From Macrocystis pyrifera (lineage: Eukaryota; Sar; Phaeophyceae; Laminariales; Laminariaceae): DNA of 64,000 bases. The stretch spans positions 5,905,930 through 5,969,929 of the forward strand of contig JASSKH010000007.1 in the NCBI GenBank assembly GCA_031763025.1, written 5' to 3'. A program made the translations under genes and the position numbers. The notes under the pieces are model-generated. The model did no database searches. It saw only the letters and a list, made by a program, of their open reading frames with translations, and was not told the DNA's origin. Positions 47,367 through 59,300 of this stretch are shown piece after piece (the first letter of the stretch is position 1; the number at the start of each line of letters is the position of its first letter).

Positions 47367-50300
47367 GGCAGGCAGACAGACAGACAGACAGAAAGACAGA
47401 CAGAAAGACAGACAGTATTGTCAATGACCACCAGCGAAGGGCACCCAGGCAAAGCCCTACATGCTGGCTAGTGTGTATATACTCATGCCCCGCCGCCACG
47501 TATTGATCCCGAAAATATCAAATACTTTTCTGGTCAATGAAAGACAATTATCCAGCGAGTTGAAGAGAAAAGAAGATTCGAGCGAGGAGAAGACATTTGT
47601 CGCAAAAATTAATGCTCTTCACGGGTCAGGGACATTTTCGAAATCTAACGGGTCAGGTTGGGCCGGGTCGGGTCAGGAAGTTTTCAAACTATCGCGGGCC
47701 AGGTCGGATCACCCTTGCACGACCTGACCCGACCCAACCCGACCTGACCCTTGAGGTTTGACCGGACCCGCGAACAGCCCTGGCGAAAAGGATTGTGCTG
47801 AAAATCTAAAGGGCGGGGGGTACATCCAATAAACTCCTCATTATATCCGTTGCCCGCTCTTCCTCCCTCGCTTGAAGGAGAACTTGATTTGCATACCGTC
47901 GTATACGGAGAGAATATGTTACGTCTCGCAATATCGTTGTCGGTAGTATTGTACAGGACGGCCCAGAGACCGATCTCTTTCATCAACGAGGGGAAAAAAT
48001 CCTTGACGCGATCACTCCTCAGATGCCTATCCACTTCGACTCCGAAAATATGTTTTCAAAATATTTATATATATCGAGAAAAGTACACGTAGCCGTCGCT
48101 TTTGAATGGAGCTCCACCGCCAGCAAAACAATTGTAGCTATTGTCGTCAAATTATGTGCTTTGGGGGTATATGCGGCGGACGGCGGACGGCTCCAGGCAT
48201 CTCTCGAAAAAAGGGGTGCTTATTTTGTTTAGTCGCTGCCGTCAAAATTGGAAAATTCTACTACTACCGGGCGGATTCGTAAGAATCATTCAAACGTTAA
48301 TACAAAGACGAAGCGGTCCTTAGATTTCTGTCCAGAGTGCTATATTGTTCCACTCTTTTTTAACTGGCGCACGTCGGACACATGCTTAGATCATCTAGAT
48401 CATTTAGACCATCTACAGATAGATTATCCAGATCATCTACAGATAGATTATCTACAGATATGTCATCTAGATGCTAACCTGCCGCTATGATAACATTGTC
48501 CAGGATCGTGTATGGTACAGGTCCAACCCAGTACAAAAATGTGCTGTGGTAGATCGTGCAGATTGTACAAATCCCATGTGGCAACACGGTGAGCTAAATT
48601 TTAAGACGTCAGGAATTTAGCGTATCTATCTTGTTGAAGGATCTAGATCATGAAGTGGGATTCGATGATTAACTCCGGTGTGTGTAAACCTTGACACCTA
48701 CCACTCTGACCGTGAAAATAAGGACCCTTTAGACGATTTACAAGAAGACCAACCGGCCCTTATATTATCACCCAGAGTGTTAGACTATTGCTACAGCAGT
48801 ATGATACCTAGGTTTAGCTACGTGGCATATTATGATGAGGCGGCTGGACTATTGCTAGGATACCTAGGTTTAGCTACAGTAGGTAGCATATGACCATGAG
48901 GGGGTGCGGGGACGGGCCGGACTACTGTGCATATTGTCTTGACTGGTGCGATTACTCTTGATCACTCACGCTTGTCGACATCATAGTAGCGCTTCCTTTT
49001 CCTCTGAGACGGAGGGCAAGTATTCCTCTTCCATTAGAAATAATAAAAACGTCTCCGCGACAATAAAGGGGAAGCGGGGATGCCGAAGCACTACACCCCG
49101 GTAACTTGGTAGGTGGTCCTCGTGCCTACTAAAATTAACTACGTAAGCTCACCGAGTGCGCATATTCACAGGGACTTTTCCTGCTTAAAAAGTTGATGTG
49201 CGGAAAGTGCGACAGCGTGAGCTAGCAACATTCGATGAAAATTGACGAGCAGTGGGAATGCTAAACCCTATGCGCGATAAAAATGAAGGCATGTGCCGGC
49301 TGGGAGAAGGGACGACACCTGCTGTAACCACTGCTTGTCCAAAACCTGGAAACTAAAAATGATGATAAAAAAAACAAAAAACAGTACTGGTCCCTCTATC
49401 GTGCCGACATGCGCCAGCCAACACTACCGGCACTAACCACTCCGCACACTGCCACACTGTTCAATCCCATCTCTGCCAAGAGATTCCACAGGCACTATAG
49501 CGGGTAACCGGCACTTTTAAACAGGTGGTATAGAGAGACCGCCGCTGTACTCAGGATGGAGACTCTCACATTGACAACACGGGCGGCAGTGGAGTCCACG
49601 ACCACTTCACAAGACCAGCTGAGGCTGCCCGCGGCCCCTTTCGCGGGCAGCGTGAGATCAACCGAGGTCGTGGGGTTTGCGCTCGCCCGAAGGATGTCTC
49701 CTTCTTCCGCGGACAAGGCCGCAGAGGACGTGTACCCTAGCCTGCTTGATCCGTCACCCTCCTCCACCTGGATGGATGCGAGCAAAGGTGGGGACAGGAT
49801 ATTAATGCACATAGAACGCGAACATGAGCTTCATAGTTGGTGCGGGCAGTACAGCGTTTGGACGACGACGGGAGCATCGAAAAAGGTTTCACTGATTGAT
49901 CGGTGCGACGTTTTTACATACTACCTAAATCTTCCGAGACTCCTTGCCTCGCTTAAGAACAACTGATTTAGATTTACAGGGGAAGAGTACAAGCGTAAGT
50001 AAAAGCTGTATATGAGTCCGATCGATGATGCGCGGGCAGTCCCATGGGTTTGGCTAGATATCGAACGATTTATTTTAAAAAAACACCATGGTTTGGGTAG
50101 TTTCTCAGTTGTAGTGGATGAAATGGGTTGCAATGGTTGAGGCCAACCCCCTGATTGCAACTCCTGATTGCTACCCCTAATTGCTACCCTTACTTACAAC
50201 CTCTAGCTGCAATCGTTGCAACCCCTAATTTCGTCCCCTTCGGTAGCACGGGTTCGGTTTCGTTCGTTGCCGCCCAGCGGAGAATCGTGCCAGTTGGACA

Positions 50301-53300
50301 TCGATATCAATTGTAAAGGTGGTTGTTATGATATGGGGGACGACACGTAGTCTCTATCCCCTGACAGGTATTTGCCTGTTGAGCAAGGTCCTCGTTGTTT
50401 CTCACGTGCGATACGCCTCCCAAGCAAATACGAACGCGTGCCCCATTTGCCTGATCCTAGGTAATCACCGGCCTTCCAAGGCAACACCATACGTATCAGA
50501 ATCAACTACATCATCGACAACGGCCAAATAGACACACGTAGATATATCTACTTCCGATTTTCTGCGTCACAAATCAGTCTCTTCCCCCGCTTTGTTCACG
50601 AGGTCGGCTAAGATGGTGGTGGTATACGTTTTCCTCGTCAAACTACTTTTCTAGGCAAATTTCTCCAATACGAGGGAATATACTGGTAGCATGATTGGAA
50701 CCGATTGCGGTAGGTAAACAAAGGGGAGTATGTGGTATTTGGGTCCATCGTGGGTTCTGATTACTGTTCTTTCCCCACCGTAAGAGGCGCTACGTCAGCG
50801 TCTGAGACTCATCCCACAGTAGGAGTACCTCTCTCTTTTTGACTCAATATTTTCTGACCGGTTGGGCTCCCCACGTGATCAACTACTAGTATACCGGTCA
50901 GTACAGTATTAATACTATGCGTATACTGTATATTTTCAGGACTATTACGGAGGCTTCTTTTAGCAAGAACCAAATTGGGCCAAATTACACTTAGAAATAG
51001 TGTTACTAGCCACCAAAGATCCCGATCAAATTATGGAATATGGCGCAGGAAAGCTCGGGAACTCCTGGTGACAGTAAGGTGGTCTAGTCCTAAGATAGCT
51101 TATTCACCCGGGGGAAAATCTAAAACATGTAGATCGTATGTAATATTAATAGCGCATAAAAGCATTGGTCCGGTTGCAGGAGCAATCCTCTCCGAAGTTA
51201 TGTTCCGGGTTATATATTGAGCCCTCTATGTGAGGAGCTCAGAAAATAAGAAGAGACCATCGAGTCGATGAAGAGGTACGGTGGTGCACACGCAAGCTGC
51301 TGCTTATTTTAAGGTTGCATCACCCTCCGGGACGTTTTTGGCTCCGTATATTACGCTGCTTGGACTGAGAAAGCTGACCGTTTTTTTTGTCAACCTGATT
51401 TTACACGCCGTGCAGTTACACCACCGCGGCTTCGGTCTAGGCCACGCCACTCTGTGCGTCTAGTCTTGTCATCTCAAACCGTGCATGGCTTTTTCGACGG
51501 TGAAACAAGGTTTAAGAATGCCGCGTCAGCAACACAAGTCTCATTTGCTTCCCTTCTCTTGTCAACGATGACACAACAAAACTATCCCAGATCAAATGAA
51601 CCCTGGAAACCCGACGTGCTTTGTCCCGGCATTTTAGGGGTGCGAGGGTCTAAGGTCATACGACTACGACGATGCATGATATCGAGTGCACAACGCCCCC
51701 CTCCCCCCCCCCCCCCCCCCCCCGCCCCCTCCTGGTGAAGGACAACACCAAGAAAACTTCTTAGACTGAAGTAACCCCCCCCCCCCTGTGTAAGATAACA
51801 CAACAAGAGCACACTAGACAAAATAACGCCCTGCCCCCCCCCCCCCCCCTCCCCTCCCGCGAACGAAAACACAACAAAAACATCCCATACCAAATTAACG
51901 CCCCCCCTGCCCCCTCCCTGACTCCCTCCCTCCCCAGCGCTGGTTTGTTTTCACTTGCCTCGTACTCGAAGACGAGCTCGGCAGTTCCATTTCCTCGAGC
52001 ATACGTCGCGTTCTTGTCTCCATTCTCCCCGCTCGAGTCGAGCCGCAATACCGGCAACCCTTCGCACACGCGATCATTTCCTGTCGCCGTCGAGCTGCCT
52101 CCGCTGCCGCTGCTGCTACTGCTGCTACTGCTGTTGCTACTGGTGCAGTTAATGTACCCCCCGTTAATGACAACGACTGCTGCACTAAATCGAACAGCGA
52201 CGCCCATCACCGCACCCGTGGTGTAAGTTCCGTTGGGCTGGGTGCTTGTCACGTTTACGACGGCGGGAGCGGTGGTGTCGATCGCGATGGTCCGACCGTA
52301 GCTCAGGCTTTCCGATTCCCCGGCCTCCGGTAGAGCTATGTTGATGGACGATGTAGCGTACCTGTTTGTTTTTCGTGTGTGTTTTTTTTTCAAGACCGTC
52401 AGTCTGAAAAAAATAGGCATGCGCACGACTTCGTGCATACATATAGGATGCTTTTTGTGTTTTCGCTCAGTTTTAATTTTTTTATTTTTTGGAGAATGCT
52501 TATGAGTGATCAACGTCGAAGCTGATGCTATATTAAATTGTTGAATGACCAACACAACAACGATGAAAAAAAAATACCACTACGTAAAACATGTCGGCGT
52601 ACCATGCGAGCTCGCTTGACAGATGGGATAGTTGAAAAGCAGGCTACGATCAATCCTACACACTCAGTCCTGGATTTTTCAGCCGGTGGCGCCAATCAGG
52701 TATGATACGTAGCTCTCGACAACTGTGCTACTCCCTTTGTCGCCGTGACCCGCTTGCCAATTTCAAGATTACCGGAGCGAGTTTTGCTCGGGATGCAGAC
52801 AGTTGGCTCAGATCCTGTGTTCGAAGTGGAGTAGTTATCGCGTGGCGTTGAGTCGAATTGAGGGTAGCTTACCACCTACTCCAAAACATGGTTGATGCAC
52901 CCTGTGTACGAGACGGGTGGCAATCAACTCTAACTCCAGCCCTAGGTCAATCAGACCCAAATTAATCAATGTGTGTCAACCATTTTCTCGAGAAGTGAAA
53001 TGACAATCTCTCTACGTCTGGTGCAACTGTCCCGTTCAGAGCGGACGCTGGCGTCTCACTACTGCACGACATGGCATTCATTCATAGATGCAGTAGAGTG
53101 CACCACAACGTATTCGACTCTGGTACCTGGTATGGTTGACACACACTGTACGCGAGGCAAATGGACTAACGCTAAACAATGGTTGATCGGGTCTGATTGG
53201 CTCAGGTGTAGGGCTAGGGTTAGGGTTAGTTATATTATTTTCGTACGCAGTAGCGACTCTCAGCCATAGTGTCGAATAACTGGTGAACTCCCCTCCGTAG

Positions 53301-56300
53301 ATCCAAAACGCCTTCTTACAGCAGTACCGGTTTGTGGAAGCGTATACGCAGCGTTTCCTACGGGACAAAAAACCGACAACAGTAGGAGCACCCCCAACGG
53401 AGGCTGCGAAGGTACAAGTTTGGGGATAATATAAGGAAGAGAAGAAAGCACAACCCGCAGAAAGGATATAGAGACAAAACAAAGCGGCGACATTGAGATA
53501 AATTATGGCGAAAGGACAACAAAAGCATGATGAATGGCCGTGTTCTCTCATCACGGCGCAACAGAGAGAGGCCTCGTTGATACCAAACCATATACAAGTA
53601 CGTGTCTGGTACGAAAAAAAAGGGGGATTCTATTCACGACCAGAGTAGAAGGAATTAAGCTATGAATACGACGCGACGCTTTCAGCAGCAGCAATATCTC
53701 ACGTGGCGTTGAGTCGGACCGTCCCGTTCAGAGCGAACGCCGACGTCACTTCTAAGGCAGCAGTTCCTTGGCCGTCTTGCACGGTGTATGCGAACACCAG
53801 AGCGTTAGCGGCAGAATCTTGTCCGGACAACTCTACCTCGTAACCTGCATGCATGGTGAACGTTGTCCGCTAAACGTAAACTTGTGCCACTCTGACCAGT
53901 AATATAATACACGTTTCGATTCTGATGCTAAATACTAAACAGGCATTGTATTCCCGGGCAGGGTGGTACTGTAATAGAGGTGCTGGACAGATGGCAGTCC
54001 GGTGTTTTGTTTGTTTGTTTTGTTTCGCAGTTCTTGCAGAATATATGCCTGGTTCGAACGTACTCTCCTCATGGTTCATGCAATGGAAAACGGGAATTGA
54101 GTATCAACTGCTGTAACGCATCGGCCGAATTAACGAACAAAATCGTGACAATGAAAAGAAACACAGATAACGGCGCGGCCGACGTGTATATGTTAAATAG
54201 TACGCAGCCTGCGGAGTTAATATCAGATCACTCAATCGGTCGAACTCACAGTTGACGCATTTGTACCAACTTTTTGTGTTGGGGCGCACATGTGGGTGGG
54301 TCCTTGGAGCGGAGCGGGTAAAAACAAATCAAGAGCAGGCACCCACGAAAATGACGTAAAAAGTCGACCATAAAAACTCCAGCTCGACCAATGGATTATC
54401 AGCGGGGCACAACGTATACCCCCCGCCTCCAGTGATGCGAGGGTCTATGGTCATACGACTACGGCCATGCATGATATGAGTACACCCCCCCCCCCATCTG
54501 TTGTCAAACGACTGCGGCCGTGCATGATACTGGATACACCCCCCCCCTCCCCCCTCTATGGTCGTACGACTACGGCCATGCATGATATCGAGTACATCTC
54601 CCCTATAGAGTACCCCTCCCCCCAAGTACTGAAGGGCCCGGCATGTTCGCGATGGATTTGGCGACTCTTGGAAATAAATGGATGATGCTTTGACATTTAT
54701 CCGACGCCATGCATGGTTGGGGGTCACTGACTTTGTACTACACGAATAATACTAACCCCAACTCTAACCCTACCCCCGACCCAATCAACCAACTACTGCA
54801 TGCGTACGTAGGGAAAGTTCTATTCGTATACATCGCACCAGGTACACAGCGGCAGCATGCGTATATCATCGTGTCGAACAAGTGTGGTATGCTCTTATAC
54901 TGGATGCATGGCTATCCATCCGTACGATCAACGGTACTACTGCACCTTGTCATGGGTGTGAAGAATATTTTTTTTTTTTCAGGAAGTGACAAACTTACTA
55001 TACCCCATCTCTCTCACGGCTGATATAGCGAGCGAAAGTCGAACCACCCGAAAAGGCCAATTTTCTATCGACGATGGTGGCAACTACGCGTGGGTTTCTC
55101 CTCCGCAGCGTAGGAATATATAATACGAGGGATCAACTTCCTCCTTCAGATGGCTTGTATGTGGTCATACAGGGAAAAAAACATCTACCAATCTCGACGG
55201 AAATGTTGGGACCGTTTCGGTTTCATATTAGTCAGGGCTGGTTACGGGTCATGATCCGACCAGCGGGTCGGGTATAGAAGGTCTTCAAAAACTCACGGGT
55301 CGGGTCGGGTCGGGTCAGGAGGCATTTGAAATTTCACGAGTCAAGTCGGGTCGAGTCGGGTCGGTTCGGTTCGGGTCAGGTTACCCCATCCGATCGGACC
55401 CGCGAGTTTTGACCCGACCCGTGAAACACCCCATATATTGCAGCTCTGGGCGGAAACATAAAGACCCTTCGGACATTAATATGAAGGTGATGCGTTCCTT
55501 ATATTTCCGATCAGAGTGATACACTCTTTCACACCTCGGACAGATCATGATACAGATCATCTAGCTACAGTAGTTCCTCGTCTGCCGTCGTGAGAGGTTG
55601 TGCAGGATCTGCATAGCACATACCTAACCCAAGGGGGCATGTGGTAAATCGTGCAGACTACAGGGGTCCCGCCCGGCAGCTCGAGCTAGGTCCTACAAGA
55701 TCGGGAACTGGTCTGCCTTGAAACATCTAGCTATTAATAGATCATCAGCTGCTCTGTCTGAGGTGTGCACTCTGTTCGCCGCTGTGCGCAAGCAAGAATA
55801 CTGCTCGCCGCATGCCTACCTGCCTACCTATCTGCCTGCCTGTGCATTGAACAATAGGAAAGCTGCGATAATATTAAGTATTTGCTTACCGCCTGGCTGT
55901 GCGTTGACCGATAGGAAGGCCGTGCTGGATTCCAGCAGTATAGGGAAGCGGAAGCCGACGTACAGGTCGATCCGCTCTCCCGCTCCGTAGGTTCCCTCGG
56001 GGGTCGTTGTCCACACCTGTTGTTGTTCGCCGTCGTGACAACGTCAGCAAACGGTCGGGCGATCAAACCACTTGGATTTAGAGTGGGATACGTGTTAAGA
56101 AAAGAAAACGCACCAACACGGTAGTAGGTTTCAGTGAAGTGTTGAACGTTAAAACAAACGTGCAAATTTAAATACGCGAGCAATACGAGACACACGAAGC
56201 CTTGTCTACAGCATACTCCGTCTCCGAAAAGCCCTGTACATGTCATATGTACACGGAAGGAACACCGTTTAAATTGAAACATGCCAACGTTACGAAACGC

Positions 56301-59300
56301 GCGAAGTTTTCCCTACAGCATATTCCATATTCAACTTCAGAAAATTCTTGCACATATACTTCAAGTATATCATTTGTACCGTATATCAAAATAACACTTT
56401 AGCTGTACTCGACGATTTTTTGGCACCACCCGTTTTGTCTTATAAGCTGCGCAAGACCACCCTTCATTCGTTGAGATCTCAACCACATACTAATACTAGG
56501 TGGATATTTCCTCGATGGGTGTGGAGTTCACTGGTGTTTGCTGTTTTCTGTTCATCTATTAAATAGTTCACACGCATCCAAAGGGACAGGAACTGGTAGA
56601 TCGAAGTCAGTTCAGGCGTTACACGACCCGACACACTACCCGTTTCGCTACCGGTCACACTACCCGTCACACTACCCGTCACATTACCGGTTGAAATATG
56701 GCGGAGACTACACCATACTAAAACTACCCATTACACTACACTACCCGTTACGCCATCCGCTACACTGCCCGTTAGGCTACCTGTCACGCTACCCGTTACA
56801 CTGCCCGTTACTCTACTCTAATTTGATTGCGCATCATCTCCCACACAACTCTTTCCCTCCTCACTCGTTCCACAAGCAGCACTTCGTTACTAATCACGAT
56901 ATCCTTGCTCCAGCTTAGCGACCCCTCCGCCCCCGGCTCGGGCAAGCTCCGAAGGTAAACCGGCTCCAGCGTATCCTTGGCCACGATCGAGCCGAAGGGG
57001 GCGCCGAGAGCGCTGGTCGAGGGAGAGGAGTAGTCCAGACGGTCGGTGGTGTCGCCCGCCTCGACCGTGTAGGTGAATAGCAGCTCGAACGTTCCGTTTC
57101 CCGACGTGTAGTTAGCCTGGCTAGTGGTGGTGGTGGTGGTGTTGGTGGCGGTGTTGGTGACCCACGTGGTGTTGCTCGATGATGGTTCGTCCGAGGAGGA
57201 GGAGGAGGAGGTGCTGGTGCTGGTGTTGGTAGTGGCGGTGGTGTTGGTGTCGCCGCCGGTGGTGGCGGCGTTGAGGGACAGGGATGGTACTCCGTATATC
57301 ACGTACACCTAGAAATATAAGAGGGGGTACAATACTGAAATTATTGTTTTTCTAGCAGGAGGGGGCGGGGGGAGAGGTACTCATCTGTTGCTTGCTTGGT
57401 CACTTGATCATTGACCACACATCCTTAAGGAGGACGAGTGAAAGTGAAAGCAATTAATTGAACAATACAACTCTGACCGGGACAAAATCACCTTTTTTGT
57501 CTGGTGTACATACAAAACGGTCAATGTATTTCTGGCCAGAATACGAGTCGTTTTGGGTTTGGGCGACCGCAAAAAAAGTATTGAGTTCAACACTATATCA
57601 ATTTCAAGACATAACTCACTTTTCACTTTCCGAGGCACACCATATGGTATATGGTTCTCGTCAACTTTTTCTTCAGGTACATGAATACGGAAAACATGTC
57701 TCATTCGGGAAAGTGTGGACCCACAAAAGGGTAGGTTGCAACCACACCCTGTACAAACTCGGCAAGATGCACACGCTCGACGGCTAGAAAAGGCTGCAAT
57801 CTGCACTACCATGTACCAGGTGAGCTCAAGCCACGTGCCACAGCAATGGAGAGCACGCCAGGGAGTTGTAAACCTTGCACGCCTTGGACAGATCATGATC
57901 TATATATCTACAGTAGATCATCTAGCGCATCAACCTGCCGTTGTCAGAGGCTGTGCAGGGCCTGCTGCATAGTATGGATCCAACCCAGGCAACACATGCC
58001 AGATCAGATTGTACGGGCCCCACCCGCAAACACGAGCTAGATCATGCAAGATCGGGAATAGATCTGCCCGGAAAAATGTACAGTATATCATTTAGCGGGA
58101 GCCTATGATCTGCTCGAGGTGTGAAACCTTGGCAGGGAAGAAACAAACCCCTGTTGACACTAAACAAAAAAAACACGTAAAACCGAAAAGTGAACTACAG
58201 TAACTGATGCCAGGAACCGTACTGCAGAAATCCAATACATTGTTTATATTTTCAACACATGTATTCTACATTCAGCAAGTACCGGGGGGGAGAAGGGACG
58301 AAGACAACCGTGACCCGCGGCTCGTCCAGAATGCCACTCTAAAGAAAGCAGGACAAAACGGTGATGATCGAAACAACAAACCAAGAAAGAACTCGAGGCG
58401 GGGAATGATAGATATATTTGTTTGGTCTCCCTTTGCTTTTTCCTCTTTTGGGGAAATGTTTCTGAGTGATCAACGTTGAAGCTCGTGCTGTCCATTGACC
58501 AATGGCTAAACACGCAATTATATTTACGAGCAAAATGCGAGTTTCTGAAATTTGACGACCTTATGAACAGAAAGAGACCGGTTCTAAATAATATATAGAG
58601 AGCCGAAGAGTAGACCTACCACTAGCACTTACGGCAGAAAATAGCTGTCGGAAGACCGACATTGATACGGGAGCATGTTCATAGCCCACCTCCACAGAAA
58701 AGGTAACCACGATGGGGATGACGCTTCCTTCCGGGTAGGTCCCGTTGGAGATGTAGCTGCTCGCTCCCACCGCCCAGATCTGTCCCGTCTGCACCGCCAC
58801 TTTGCTCCCCATGGCGACGATGCTAAACTTCCCGAGCACCGTAAGAGGGTCGCCCGGCGGCGAGAGCGTAAGGTCCGCGTCCTGGCAGTTCATCGTATTA
58901 AGAAAAATGTTCGATGAGGAGGACGAGTATGTGGTCTCGAACGTTCTGCGTTTTTCGCACCCACGCGGATAACGGTGGTGGTGGTGGTGGTGGTGGTGGT
59001 GGTGGTGGTGGTGGCGTTTTTGCGACACTTCAAGTACAATACTGCTTTTATTATTGTTGTTTCTGGGAATGCTTATGGGAGGTCAACGTTGAAGCTAATG
59101 CCGCACACTAAATCGGATGGCAAACGAAATAATAGTAATAATAACATTATATACATTCTTCTTTTTTTCCCCCCCTTGGTTCTCTTCTCCTTTCTAGGGG
59201 CATTTACGAGTGATCAACGTCGAAGCTCCTTATTATTCATGATGCAGAAAATTTTCGGATGGACGTAACAAAATAACATGAGGCCAAATAAAACCCGAGT

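Noticed and set aside
46922-47452. Long CLSVCLSV and DRQTDRQT frames
   Set aside because: Produced by the ACAG tetranucleotide tract; no stop can occur in a pure tract.
53214-53240. TTAGGG doublet
   Set aside because: Two units only. Far too short for an interstitial telomere tract.
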